A stretch of 64,000 nucleotides of DNA, from the NCBI RefSeq assembly GCF_000369525.1, contig NZ_KB850072.1, positions 310,001-374,000 of the forward strand, given 5' to 3'. The notes beneath the pieces are model-generated. The model did no database searches and was not told the origin of the DNA. It saw only the letters and a list, made by a program, of their open reading frames with translations. Shown one piece after another: positions 54,167-64,000 of the stretch (position 1 is its first letter; the number at the start of each line of letters is the position of its first letter). The position numbers and the translations under genes are program-made. This DNA comes from Acinetobacter higginsii. Lineage in GTDB: Bacteria > Pseudomonadota > Gammaproteobacteria > Pseudomonadales > Moraxellaceae.

Positions 54167-54846
54167 TGGAGATGCCCAAAACACTGAAAAGCCTGCTGAT
54201 TAGCTTTGTGATTGTCACGACTTTGGTGGCGATCCTATTTTGGTTTTATTTAAATATTCAGGCATCTTTGATTGTTTCTGCGCAACAGGCAGATATTCGT
54301 TTGCCTGAATCCTTGGGCACCAAGATCCAAGTAGGTGATCACCTAAGAGTGAAGTCGGAAGGTCAACTCAATACGGTATTGGACATTGATCGGACTCTAC
54401 AATTGCCTTTAAAAGGCAAATATTTGGCTGATTTAAGTTTTGAAGTCGAAACACCGATTACGGTTGATATCAACTATGAAACCACGCTGAAAGTAGATGA
54501 AGTCGTACCGATTGAAACCAGTACCGATTTGATCTATCAGAATAAATTATTGCCCAAGTTTCCTTTGAGTTTGAATATTCCAGTAAATTTGGATATCCCA
54601 TTTCAATTGAAACGTACTTATACCGTTCCTGTGAAAATTGTTTTTGATGGACCTGTATATTTTGCTTTTGATGAAACTGTAGATTTGCCGGTGAAGCATC
54701 AATTTAAACCGAGCTTTTATATGAATGATGCAATTAATATGAGTAAGATTTCTTCCTTTGATGCAATCATGTATAACTCGGTGCAACAGACCAAAGCCAA
54801 TTTAGATATGCAAATGGAACTGCCTTTGAAGAATGTGAGACCATAA
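54166..54846 (+). CDS. membrane-anchored beta-repeat protein 2
   Basis: 226 residues from ATG at 54166 (the ATG at 54172 is also possible). It is a distant paralogue of the preceding protein in layout: an N-terminal membrane helix (LLISFVIVTTLVAILFWFYL), then beta-like units such as TLQLPLKGKYLADLSF, ETPITVDINYETTLKV, LSLNIPVNLDIPFQLK and ETVDLPVKHQFKPSF. The TAATG overlap makes translational coupling likely, so the two probably act together in the envelope. No enzymatic motif is seen. Function is unknown. Confidence 0.72.
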   Translation: MEMPKTLKSLLISFVIVTTLVAILFWFYLNIQASLIVSAQQADIRLPESLGTKIQVGDHLRVKSEGQLNTVLDIDRTLQLPLKGKYLADLSFEVETPITVDINYETTLKVDEVVPIETSTDLIYQNKLLPKFPLSLNIPVNLDIPFQLKRTYTVPVKIVFDGPVYFAFDETVDLPVKHQFKPSFYMNDAINMSKISSFDAIMYNSVQQTKANLDMQMELPLKNVRP

Positions 54847-54985
54847 TTAGCTAAAAAATCTCTATAGTTCGTTGACTTGGATAATGAAATTGAATATTGA
54901 ACGAATAATAAATTTAAAAAAATCAATTTGCTGATTTTTCTATTCGAGAATTTTCTTAAAATGTGGCAAAATAGTCCGCTTTTAA

Positions 54986-56221
<1,236 letters not shown>

Positions 56222-56236
56222 TAAACCGAGGGAAAA

Positions 56237-57370
56237 ATGATAGAAGTGGTCGATGGGCAACGTCAGCTCAATGCGTGTAAACGAATCGTTGTTAAAATCG
56301 GATCATCTTTACTCACTGCAAATGGGCAAGGTCTAGATTTAAATGCAATTTCGCACTGGGCGAAACAAATTGCAGATCTACACAATGCTGGACATGAGAT
56401 TATTCTTGTGTCCTCAGGTGCAGTTGCAGAAGGGATGGTACGCATGAAACTTGCGAGTCGACCCACTGATCTACCCAGTCTACAAGCTTGTGCTGCTATT
56501 GGCCAAATGGGTTTAATCCATACATGGTCAAGCGTACTGGATCAACATGGTATCCAAACTGCACAAGTGTTACTCACGCATGATGATCTCGCTGATCGTC
56601 GTCGTTATCTCAACTCTTGTGATGCTTTGCAGAACTTGATTGATTGGCATGTCATTCCAGTCATTAACGAAAATGACACCGTCTCTACTGATGAAATTCG
56701 GTTTGGTGATAACGATACTTTGGCAGCGATGGTTGCGGGTCAGGTACAGGCAGAATTGTTGATTATCTTAACGGATCAACAAGGTATGTTTGATTCAGAT
56801 CCACGTAGCAATCCAAATGCAAAATTGTTCTCTGCTGTTCGAGCACTCGATGATCGTTTGTTTGAAATGGCGGGTGGCGGTGGTGTACTTGGTCGTGGTG
56901 GTATGGTCACCAAGGTTCGCGCTGCGCGTCTAGCGGCAAAGTCGGGTTGTCCTACCTTGATTGCCAGTGGGGAAAGCGAAAATGTGCTGGCTCGCCTAAT
57001 GGCGGGTGAGATGTTGGGTACCTTATTTACCACTGACAATGATCGTGTGACAGCACATCAGCAATGGTTGGCAGCGCATTTACAAACTGCGGGTCGTTTA
57101 GTGATTGACGATGGTGCTGTTGAAGCGATTAAGCTCAAACATCGTAGTTTATTGCCTGTCGGAGTCAGAGCGATTGAAGGACATTTTGATCGTGGTGATG
57201 TAGTTGAATGTGTTGATAAAAACGGTGGTCGTGTCGCAGTAGGTCGTGTGAATTTTAGTTCACGTTCTGCCGAAATGATTAAAGGTTTATCATCAGAAAA
57301 AGTCTATCAGGTTTTAGGTGAAGCACGATCGCTAGAAATGATCCATCGTGATCATATGGCAATCTACTAA
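56237..57370 (+). CDS. proB: glutamate 5-kinase
   Basis: 377 residues. It phosphorylates glutamate, the first step of proline synthesis. The kinase domain has [33 protein letters not shown] and [15 protein letters not shown] (residues about 205-220). A C-terminal PUA domain (from about 275; [13 protein letters not shown]) is present, as in E. coli ProB. Proline feedback inhibition is expected. Cotranscribed with obgE. Confidence 0.96.
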   Translation: MIEVVDGQRQLNACKRIVVKIGSSLLTANGQGLDLNAISHWAKQIADLHNAGHEIILVSSGAVAEGMVRMKLASRPTDLPSLQACAAIGQMGLIHTWSSVLDQHGIQTAQVLLTHDDLADRRRYLNSCDALQNLIDWHVIPVINENDTVSTDEIRFGDNDTLAAMVAGQVQAELLIILTDQQGMFDSDPRSNPNAKLFSAVRALDDRLFEMAGGGGVLGRGGMVTKVRAARLAAKSGCPTLIASGESENVLARLMAGEMLGTLFTTDNDRVTAHQQWLAAHLQTAGRLVIDDGAVEAIKLKHRSLLPVGVRAIEGHFDRGDVVECVDKNGGRVAVGRVNFSSRSAEMIKGLSSEKVYQVLGEARSLEMIHRDHMAIY

Positions 57371-57383
57371 ATTGTTTAAAAAT

Positions 57384-57412
57384 AAAAAAGCTCGCATTAA
57401 GCGGGCTTTTTT
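57384..57412. terminator. bidirectional terminator overlapping the HAD gene stop
   Basis: AGCTCGC (57389-57395) pairs with GCGGGCT (57401-57407), one G-U, loop ATTAA; six-base A and T tracts flank it. The TAA of the convergent HAD gene lies in the loop. Confidence 0.88.
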
Positions 57413-58071
57413 ATGTCTGCTTGGTTCAATTGTTTCAGCTCTAAGGAGGGAAGAGCTTGCTCTACTCCCATCATATAAGGATGGTCTGCTAAAGAGAGCA
57501 TTTCTAGATCTTCTTCACTATTGCCATAGGCATAAATCGTTTGATAATTTGCTAAATTGTAGCTTTGTAAAATGCGCAATTTCTTTTGCTCACAACTGCA
57601 ATCTTCTGAACTGTAGCGACCCGTTAAACGTCCATCTTTAGTTTCAGTTTGGGTGCACAGTAATTCAATATTGAGAACTTCACAAATTGGAGCCAAATAA
57701 AGATCAATCGATGCTGATACTAGAACAATGTGATCACCACGTTGCTGATGTAGTTGAAGCTGCTGGAATAAATCGGGATCTAATTTTTTAGTGAGTTTCT
57801 GTGCATATTCGTGAGCAAGTTGCTCAACCACATCTACAGAAATGTCTTTAAACATACTCTGGAATAAACGTGGTCGCATGGCATGCGCAGGGTAGAGGCG
57901 TAAATAATAGGCTTGAATCCATGGCAGGATTTTCAAGCCTCTTTTGACAATATGGCGTTTTGATAGTGCAAAGAAAATAAACCCTGTGAAACTGTCTCTT
58001 GGATAGAGTGTTCCATCGAAATCAAATAAAGCAAGATTTAGAGTTTTATGCGTTTCGCTCTTTGCATGCAT
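57397..58071 (-). CDS. HAD-IB family phosphatase (SerB-like)
   Basis: 224 residues. HAD motifs are LFDFDGTLYPRDS (I, two catalytic Asp), LVSASIDLYL (II), the Lys of CEQKKLRIL (III), and YGNSEEDLEML (IV). Membership of subfamily IB, with an all-helical cap (MRPRLFQSMFKD, LAHEYAQKL), suggests phosphoserine-like or phospholipid-pathway substrates. Its start overlaps the end of the upstream DUF1615 gene by 34 bases, so the genes are coupled. Its last codons lie in a terminator. Confidence 0.88.
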   Translation of the reverse strand: MHAKSETHKTLNLALFDFDGTLYPRDSFTGFIFFALSKRHIVKRGLKILPWIQAYYLRLYPAHAMRPRLFQSMFKDISVDVVEQLAHEYAQKLTKKLDPDLFQQLQLHQQRGDHIVLVSASIDLYLAPICEVLNIELLCTQTETKDGRLTGRYSSEDCSCEQKKLRILQSYNLANYQTIYAYGNSEEDLEMLSLADHPYMMGVEQALPSLELKQLNQADIKKPA

Positions 58072-59246
58072 GTTTCATATCGTCCATTAACTCGACTGGC
58101 AAACCAATTGGTATTGTAGTCACGGCTCAGTTTAGGGCCCGAAATAACGACTTCAGGCATAATTGCATAAATAGGTTCTTTATTGGTTTTACTTTGATAC
58201 AACTTTTGAACGGCTAAATAAGTTTGTGTATCTTCGAACTTCTTCTCTTTTTCTTTCTTTAAATCCGCACGAATTTGACGCGGAGTAACCAGAATTTTAT
58301 TGTTGGTAAACGCTGAGATCACTTCTTTTTCAGATTGGCTCAGTACAGATTGTACATTCCCATCTTTATTATAAAGTAACAGGTCACCATCTAAATCAAG
58401 GTCTTTACCTTGTATGACTTCAAGCATCTTTTGAAAAGCTGCATTGCGGCTTGAATACATGCCTGAGTTGTAATCGGCAAAACGATAGATGGCTTTGTCA
58501 TAATCGGCAGAATATTCCATCAAACGATGGATACCATAATATAGGCCACCGTATTGGGTATAGAGATCATTACGTAGTTCAGCAATATTTCCGCTTTGAC
58601 GTTTATGTTCTTTGGCATAATTAATATGCACTTGCATAGAACCCAGTGTCGTGATCGGGTTCATTTTTTCGCCAATATCTTGTCCAACCAATTTCGCTGC
58701 GCCTGTTAGGGCACTGACATGATAATGCTTCGACATATAGTCAAAAATTTCACGATAAAGCAAATCGAGTTCACGCTCAGTTCTGACTTTGCGCATTTGG
58801 CTCATATAGTTATTTTCTGGTGAAGGTTGGTTTTTGAGCACATCCTCAAAATAACCTGCCACAGTGCCGCCAATGGTTTCACCTAGTTTCGCTTCAAACT
58901 TCTCTTTGAGGCGCGTATTGATTTCCTGAACTGCTTTCTCGCCTAAGCCTGGTACAGCAGGGTCAGCGACAAAGTTAGATTCCTGATCGACTACGGCCAC
59001 AATGCTGCATACATTTTGCTTGGTTTTAGGAATACTAAGTTGTTGCATGATATCGAAGATATCTTGCGACCAAGACTGGCGATCATTCACACGCGGTGGC
59101 AGTACTTTGGTAATTTGTTCTGCCTTCATTTCGGGTTCTTTATTATTTGACCACCAAGCATTATCACCACAAGCCACTAAGCTTATGCTGATTGCCAAGA
59201 GGCTAAATGTTTTGAATAGAGGACGAGTCGAAAACGATTGGTTCAT
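58038..59246 (-). CDS. DUF1615 lipoprotein
   Basis: 402 residues from ATG at 59246; the frame opens seven codons earlier. A signal peptide with lipobox LVAC (Cys about 26) makes it a lipoprotein. The family pattern includes CSIVAVVDQESNFVADPAVPGLG, TTLGSMQVHINYAK and FADYNSGMYSSRNAAFQ. The E in QESNF and the SMQV and YNSG blocks recall a lytic transglycosylase-type fold (ExxxF, GxMQV, AYNxG), so it may act on peptidoglycan, but that is inference. It overlaps the HAD gene. Confidence 0.85.
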   Translation of the reverse strand: MNQSFSTRPLFKTFSLLAISISLVACGDNAWWSNNKEPEMKAEQITKVLPPRVNDRQSWSQDIFDIMQQLSIPKTKQNVCSIVAVVDQESNFVADPAVPGLGEKAVQEINTRLKEKFEAKLGETIGGTVAGYFEDVLKNQPSPENNYMSQMRKVRTERELDLLYREIFDYMSKHYHVSALTGAAKLVGQDIGEKMNPITTLGSMQVHINYAKEHKRQSGNIAELRNDLYTQYGGLYYGIHRLMEYSADYDKAIYRFADYNSGMYSSRNAAFQKMLEVIQGKDLDLDGDLLLYNKDGNVQSVLSQSEKEVISAFTNNKILVTPRQIRADLKKEKEKKFEDTQTYLAVQKLYQSKTNKEPIYAIMPEVVISGPKLSRDYNTNWFASRVNGRYETCMQRAKRIKL

Positions 59247-59328
59247 AATGAAGACAACACCGCACAAAAAGATGAGCCGAACGGGCGAATGAAGTATACT
59301 ATGTTGATCAGAAATTGTAAGAAAATAT

Positions 59329-60351
59329 ATGTATATTGGTTCATATCAACTGTCAAATAATTTGATCGTTGCTCCGATGGCTGGCGTTACGGACCGTCCT
59401 TTTAGAACGCTGTGCAAATACTTTGGTGCAGGGCATGCGGTCAGTGAAATGATGACTGCAGACAAGACACTACGTATGAGTAAAAAGAGTCTTTATCGGG
59501 CTAATTTTGATGGTGAGCTTGCACCAATCTCTGCACAAATCGCAGGTTCGGATCCAGAGCAACTGGCTGAAGCAGCACGTTATCAAGTGGCGAATGGTGC
59601 GCAGATTGTTGATATCAATATGGGTTGCCCAGCTAAGAAAGTATGTAACAAACTTGCAGGTTCGGCTTTATTACAAGACGAAGATCTCGTTGCGCGTATT
59701 CTCGATGCCGTAGTTTCTGCAGTGGATGTACCAGTCACTTTAAAAACCCGATTAGGTTTTTTAAATGGCCATGAAAATATTTTACGTGTGGCCAAACGTG
59801 CTGAAGAATCTGGAATTGCAGCCTTAGCCTTGCATGGTCGTACCCGTGAAGATATGTATTTGAATACTGCACGTTATGAGCTGATTAAGCAGGTTAAAGA
59901 ATTGATTGATATCCCATTGATTGCCAACGGTGATATTGATAGTCCCGAAAAAGCCAAATATGTACTGGATTATACGGGTGCAGATGCCATTATGATTGGG
60001 CGTGCAGCCCAAGGCCGACCTTGGATATTCAGAGAAATTGCTCATTACTTAAAAACAGGTGAGCATCTTGCTGCGCCTGATATTGCAGAAGTCAAAGCAG
60101 TATTATTGGGGCATCTGGCTGAGCTGTATGATTTCTATGGTGAATACTCAGGCTGTCGTATTGCCCGTAAGCATATTGCTTGGTATACCAAAGGCTTACG
60201 CTCAAGTAACGAGTTCCGTCAGAATATGTATAAAGTTGAAAATACGGCTGATCAAGCCAAAGTGGTGGAATCATATTTCGATGAATTACTTGATCAAGGT
60301 CTACGTATGAGTGATGTACAAGTTGAACAAGTGAATTTATTGGATATTTAA
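59329..60351 (+). CDS. dusB: tRNA-dihydrouridine synthase B
   Basis: 340 residues, FMN TIM barrel. It reduces uridine to dihydrouridine in tRNA. Signatures are APMAGVTDRPFR, INMGCPAKKVCNK with the catalytic Cys, LKTRLGF, ALHGRTRE and MIGRAAQGRPWIF. The DusB-like pattern (MYIGSYQLSNN... TADKTLRM) fits. In E. coli dusB is followed by fis; here it is single, closed by a terminator and convergent to oxyR. Confidence 0.93.
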   Translation: MYIGSYQLSNNLIVAPMAGVTDRPFRTLCKYFGAGHAVSEMMTADKTLRMSKKSLYRANFDGELAPISAQIAGSDPEQLAEAARYQVANGAQIVDINMGCPAKKVCNKLAGSALLQDEDLVARILDAVVSAVDVPVTLKTRLGFLNGHENILRVAKRAEESGIAALALHGRTREDMYLNTARYELIKQVKELIDIPLIANGDIDSPEKAKYVLDYTGADAIMIGRAAQGRPWIFREIAHYLKTGEHLAAPDIAEVKAVLLGHLAELYDFYGEYSGCRIARKHIAWYTKGLRSSNEFRQNMYKVENTADQAKVVESYFDELLDQGLRMSDVQVEQVNLLDI

Positions 60352-60371
60352 TAATTATTTTAATTGTATTG

Positions 60372-60409
60372 AAAAGCCTGTAATTCGATCTGAATTACAG
60401 GCTTTTTTT
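60372..60409. terminator. bidirectional terminator between dusB and oxyR
   Basis: Perfect 15-bp stem, 60372-60386 with 60392-60406 (core GCCTGTAATTC), loop GATCT, T-run. Confidence 0.94.
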
Positions 60410-60410
60410 A

Positions 60411-61316
60411 TTACGATAAATGAGCCGTGATTTTTTGCAGAATCTGCAAGATCACATCAAACTCACTTTGTAATGGTGTGCTTTTACGGGTCACTAAAGC
60501 CAATGTACGGCTTGGTGCAGCTTCAATCGCTTTCACATCAATATCTTGATTGAAATGAATCATACTGTTTTTAAGCGCGATCTCAGGTAAAAGAGTAAAG
60601 CCTAAATCAGACGATACCATTTCAACCAGCGTTGGTAATGAACTTGCTTTTAAGCGATGATCATTTTTGCGCTCACCAACAGGGCAGGCACTTAAAGCAT
60701 GGTCGCGTAAGCAATGACCTTCCTCAAGCAGCATTAAACGAGATAGATCCAAATCATCGAGAGAATTTGCATTGGCTGCATTGGTATCTTTCTTGTTATA
60801 CACAAGGAATAAGTGTTCTTTGGCAATTTCAGCAACTTTTAAACTGCGCGTATCAAACGGAAGTGCAAGTACAATCATGTCTAAATTACCATGTTCCAAC
60901 TTCTCTACAATCTTCTCACTTTGTGCTTCATGTAAGTGTAGCTGGATTTTTGGCAATTGCTGATGAACTTCATCTAAGAGTTGAGTCAGAATAAAAGGTG
61001 CAATGGTTGGAATAATACCGAGATGTAAATCACCTGTTAATGGTTCACTCATCTCTCGGCTTAAACGCATCAGGTCTTGGGCATCGGCAAGCAACACTCG
61101 CGCTCGCGCCACCACTTGCTCACCTAATGGGGTTAAACGGACGTTTTGACGATCACGCTCAACTAAGACCCCACCTAATAAACGCTCCAATTCCATGATG
61201 CCACCAGACAATGTTGACTGGGTAACAAAGGAACGACGCGCTGCTTCAGTAAAATGTAAAGTTTCTGACAACGTAACTAAATATGATAGCTGTCTTAATG
61301 AGGGTAATGCAGCCAT
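60411..61316 (-). CDS. oxyR: hydrogen-peroxide-sensing LysR regulator
   Basis: 301 residues. N-terminal winged helix (SLRQLSYLVTLSETLHFTEAARRSFVTQSTLSGGI), then a LysR effector domain. The two redox cysteines of OxyR are in EGHCLRDHALSACPVG (about 197-212), spaced as in E. coli. It should activate peroxide-defence genes. Here it is the last gene of the rubA-rubB-estB-oxyR cluster known from strain ADP1; six bases separate it from estB. Confidence 0.94.
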   Translation of the reverse strand: MAALPSLRQLSYLVTLSETLHFTEAARRSFVTQSTLSGGIMELERLLGGVLVERDRQNVRLTPLGEQVVARARVLLADAQDLMRLSREMSEPLTGDLHLGIIPTIAPFILTQLLDEVHQQLPKIQLHLHEAQSEKIVEKLEHGNLDMIVLALPFDTRSLKVAEIAKEHLFLVYNKKDTNAANANSLDDLDLSRLMLLEEGHCLRDHALSACPVGERKNDHRLKASSLPTLVEMVSSDLGFTLLPEIALKNSMIHFNQDIDVKAIEAAPSRTLALVTRKSTPLQSEFDVILQILQKITAHLS

Positions 61317-61322
61317 AGTGTC

Positions 61323-62267
61323 CTAGTGTGATGATCTAAAGTGGTGAGTAAACAAACCACTAAGTTGCGGAATGAAATGTGCAGGAATATCATGCCCCAT
61401 TCCTTGAATTAATTCAAACTTAGCACCCGAAATTGCTTTTGCAACAGCTTTCCCGTGACTTGGTGGTAACAGGCGATCTTTTGATCCGTGTACAACCAAT
61501 GTCGGCTGAGTAATCGTTTTGTTCAATGGTAACAAAGAACCTGTACATAATATTGCTAAAAATTGTTGAAGTACACCCGCTGGATAGAAACTACGTCGAT
61601 ATAATTTGCGAATGGTTTGAATTGATTCGACTGGATTGACATAACCAGGTGAACCGATAATACGGAAAACATTTAAACTATGATTAATAATTGTTTCTTC
61701 ATCATGCCCTTCAGGTTTACCCAATAAGCTAAAAAGCTGCTTTGGAAAAGGCGGAGGTAAAAACGGCTGATTATTACTGGTAAATAACAAACCTATTTTT
61801 TCTACTTTTTCTGGATATTTCGCAGCAACAATCTGTGAAATCATTCCGCCCATTGAGGCACCAATAATATAGGATTTCTCGATGCCAAGTTGATCAATCA
61901 ACATTGCTACATCATCGGCCATATCATATAAGGTATAAGGTGCACCTTCATTGCGAAGTCCAAACATGAAACGACTCATCAGTTTCATGGTATTGAGTCG
62001 TTTGCCCTTATTACGAATTTTAGAAGATAAACCGATATCGCGATTATCAAAGCGAACTACACGGAAACCTTGATCGATTAAGGCTTTACAGAAGAAATCA
62101 GGCCAAAACAGCATTTGTGCACCTAGGCCCATGATCAATAAGATGGTTGGATGCTCAGGATTTCCGCCCATTTCAACATGTAGTTCAATGCCATTGCCCA
62201 AAGTAACTTTGGTTTCCTGCATAAAAGAAGCATATGGTGACACGTTAAATTGGAGGGCACTGTTCAT
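61323..62267 (-). CDS. estB: esterase EstB (alpha/beta hydrolase)
   Basis: 314 residues. Alpha/beta-hydrolase layout: oxyanion region LIMGLGAQMLFWPDF, nucleophile GASMGGMI (Ser about 140), Asp in LVVHGSKDRLLPP and His in QGMGHDIP. In ADP1 the gene in this position is estB, an esterase in the operon with rubA, rubB and oxyR. The natural ester is unknown. It is 84 bases downstream of rubB and six bases upstream of oxyR. Confidence 0.88.
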   Translation of the reverse strand: MNSALQFNVSPYASFMQETKVTLGNGIELHVEMGGNPEHPTILLIMGLGAQMLFWPDFFCKALIDQGFRVVRFDNRDIGLSSKIRNKGKRLNTMKLMSRFMFGLRNEGAPYTLYDMADDVAMLIDQLGIEKSYIIGASMGGMISQIVAAKYPEKVEKIGLLFTSNNQPFLPPPFPKQLFSLLGKPEGHDEETIINHSLNVFRIIGSPGYVNPVESIQTIRKLYRRSFYPAGVLQQFLAILCTGSLLPLNKTITQPTLVVHGSKDRLLPPSHGKAVAKAISGAKFELIQGMGHDIPAHFIPQLSGLFTHHFRSSH

Positions 62268-62351
62268 GATCTTCGTTCCAAATTGAATTCTTCTTATTGC
62301 TTAGAGAGTTTGAAGGAAATTCTTTTCTCAACAAACTCTCGTATTTAAACC

Positions 62352-63533
62352 TTAAACTTGCGCTGGAATCAAGTCTGGAACCAGCTTGGTGAGGGTTAAA
62401 CGTTGTTTGCCCGCAGTTGCACCTAACAGTACAAAACCCCTTAAGGTTCCTTCACCATCAGCTGCTTTGGCAAGCATACCATCATCAAACTCTTCGGTTT
62501 CCCAGTTCACATCCACATTAAGCGGTGCAGGTAAAACCGTCAATGGCGCAGCGGGTGTTTTTACTGCAACAGGCATAGCAGGGTAGTGTACCGCTGTGCT
62601 TTGACCACTGAGCGTTTTTGCTAAAGCACGTGCTTGCTGCATAATTGGCATCACATATGGCAATAACGTGCCATTCACTTCTGCACAGTCACCGACGGCA
62701 TAGATATCCGCTTGATTGGTTTCCAAAAGCGTGTTGGTAATAATGCCACGACTGGTTTGAATGTCTGCTGCTTTCGCTAAAGAGATATTCGGTTGTAAGC
62801 CAATTGCAGAAAGAACAATATCAGCGACCAGTGTTTTACCATTGGCTAAGGTGACTTCGTAGTCTTCACCATTATTAATCTTGGTTACTTTTTCCACGGT
62901 GGTGGAGAGTGCAAATTTAATGCCTGCTTGTTCTAAGTTGGCCTTAAAGGCTTCAGCGACATGGTTTGGTAATAAACGACCGAGTGGCTGAGGGGCTAAG
63001 TCAATTACAGTAACATCATATTGGCTATGCAATAAGTCATTGGCAAATTCACAGCCAATTAAACCTGCACCAAGAATAACCACGCGTTTGTCTTTACGGT
63101 TTGCAAGGTTTTCACGGAAGATACGATAGTCGACCAATGAGTTCACAACATGGATGTCATCACTGCCATCACCGGCAATCGCTAAGCGGATAGGGTTTGC
63201 ACCGACAGCCAGTACTAATTTTGAATAAGGTTGGGTAATGGTTTGCCCATTTTTTTCTAATGTAAGTTCATGGTTTTCGGCATTGATTGCTTTCACCCAT
63301 GTGTCTGCATCAATGCGCATATTCAATTGGGTTGCCATCTTTGTCGCATCGCCTAAAGCAATTTGTTCTGGTGCTTTATTCCCTGCAAAGGCATTAGATA
63401 ATGTTGGTTTTGCATAATTTACCGCATCATCTGCACAGATCATAACCAGTTCTTGTTCAGGACTTAGTTTACGAAACTCTCGCGCTACGGTGTAACCTGC
63501 CATGCCCGATCCGATGATAACGATAGGATGCAT
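62352..63533 (-). CDS. rubB: rubredoxin:NAD+ reductase
   Basis: 393 residues from ATG at 63533 (GGAG six bases upstream; the frame opens 11 codons earlier). FAD-dependent. N-terminal VIIGSGMAGYTVAREF is the FAD Rossmann loop. VVILGAGLIGCEFAND is the NAD loop, and ADIYAVGDCAEV is the second FAD contact. It passes electrons from NADH to rubredoxin, which supplies the alkane hydroxylase. Family members have a C-terminal domain of about 80 residues, as here. An intrinsic terminator lies between rubA and this gene. Confidence 0.95.
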   Translation of the reverse strand: MHPIVIIGSGMAGYTVAREFRKLSPEQELVMICADDAVNYAKPTLSNAFAGNKAPEQIALGDATKMATQLNMRIDADTWVKAINAENHELTLEKNGQTITQPYSKLVLAVGANPIRLAIAGDGSDDIHVVNSLVDYRIFRENLANRKDKRVVILGAGLIGCEFANDLLHSQYDVTVIDLAPQPLGRLLPNHVAEAFKANLEQAGIKFALSTTVEKVTKINNGEDYEVTLANGKTLVADIVLSAIGLQPNISLAKAADIQTSRGIITNTLLETNQADIYAVGDCAEVNGTLLPYVMPIMQQARALAKTLSGQSTAVHYPAMPVAVKTPAAPLTVLPAPLNVDVNWETEEFDDGMLAKAADGEGTLRGFVLLGATAGKQRLTLTKLVPDLIPAQV

Positions 63534-63574
63534 TCTATTCTCCAATATTTTCTTATTTAAAAACAAACGATAGC

Positions 63575-63604
63575 AAAAAAAAGACCATGATCATTGTCAC
63601 GGCC
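63575..63604 (-). terminator. terminator between rubA and rubB
   Basis: On the minus strand GGCCGTGA (63604-63597) pairs with TCATGGTC (63590-63583), including G-U pairs, followed by eight U (63582-63575). It would lower rubB-estB-oxyR transcription relative to rubA. Confidence 0.75.
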
Positions 63605-63616
63605 TTCTTGATCTAT

Positions 63617-63781
63617 TTAGATTTCAACCATTTCAAAATCAGCTTTTGAAACGCCGCAATCTGGGCAAGTCCAATCATCTGGGATATCTTCCCATTTGGT
63701 CCCTGCTGCAATGCCGTCTTGTGGCCAACCTTCTGCTTCGTCGTAAATCCAACCACAAACGATACATTGATATTTTTTCAT
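63617..63781 (-). CDS. rubA: rubredoxin
   Basis: 54 residues from ATG at 63781 (GGAG upstream; the frame opens ten codons earlier). The two iron-binding pairs are [13 protein letters not shown] and [15 protein letters not shown] one-iron electron carrier that links RubB to the membrane alkane 1-monooxygenase. It is first in the rubA-rubB-estB-oxyR cluster. The alkM hydroxylase gene is not in this window. Confidence 0.97.
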   Translation of the reverse strand: MKKYQCIVCGWIYDEAEGWPQDGIAAGTKWEDIPDDWTCPDCGVSKADFEMVEI

Positions 63782-64000
63782 GTGACTCTCCAAACTGATA
63801 GGTATGTTCAAGTTGCCTTTCAGTAAAACTATTCCGTAATGTCGCTATGATCGCTGCAATAGGAACTAACTTATGCTAATCGGGAGTTAGATTTTTACGC
63901 AGAACGACATTTAAGTAAAGTAAATGCAAGAGTTTAATCATTTATTCAAAAAGTGATATGGCAATTCTATCTGAAAGTCTTGTTATTTGAGCAATTACTC

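Noticed and set aside
63866..63890. CTAACT/AGTTAG hairpin followed by ATTTTT upstream of rubA
   Set aside because: Only a six-base stem, and no gene on the plus strand before it to terminate.

Overview
The window looks like a piece of an Acinetobacter chromosome. It is AT-rich, about 40% GC by eye. It carries the rubA-rubB-estB-oxyR order described for Acinetobacter strain ADP1, a fused RNase HI-DnaQ gene, trpG/trpD/trpC homologues, and a glyceraldehyde-3-phosphate dehydrogenase with a long N-terminal extension. The species cannot be fixed from the sequence. I see no prophage, transposase, CRISPR array, rRNA or obvious island. Most genes are housekeeping or metabolic, and many are separated by clean intrinsic terminators.

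Layout. 1-2.5 kb: the start of a FimL/ChpA-like pilus regulator (cut by the left edge) and the RNase HI-DnaQ fusion, both on the minus strand. 3-12 kb: a very long MltD with eight LysM repeats, then an ABC peptide importer of the yejABEF type; a perfect intrinsic terminator is embedded in the signal-peptide codons of yejA, and a palindromic repeat lies between yejA and yejB. 12-20 kb: a flavin oxidoreductase with an upstream palindrome, pyrC-rnt-tRNA-Glu on the minus strand, a diguanylate cyclase, an L,D-transpeptidase, hemE and a DUF817 membrane protein. 20-26 kb: a DUF3015/DUF4105 envelope pair, an orphan SUKH protein, a folE-short endonuclease V-cupin cluster, an Smr protein and a small membrane protein.

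26-38.6 kb: trpC and trpD are separated from trpG by a TonB-dependent receptor, a secreted M1 aminopeptidase and a TcyP-like symporter. glnA follows, with a sigma-54 promoter and two NtrC-like sites. A possible minus-strand small RNA lies in the same intergenic region. 38.6-47 kb: ubiC-ubiA, a lipoprotein lipase, two identical tRNA-Asn genes in 93-bp direct repeats around a small secreted protein gene, several small proteins, an aspartate-type aminotransferase and a macrodomain-like protein.

47-64 kb: uvrB, a lipocalin whose ribosome-binding site is one arm of a 15-bp inverted repeat, a RarD-like permease, gap, two adjacent membrane-anchored beta-repeat proteins of unknown function, obgE-proB, a HAD phosphatase, a DUF1615 lipoprotein, dusB, and finally oxyR-estB-rubB-rubA on the minus strand. 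The least explained items are the beta-repeat pair, the small-RNA candidate upstream of glnA, the terminator inside yejA, and the short endonuclease V operon.
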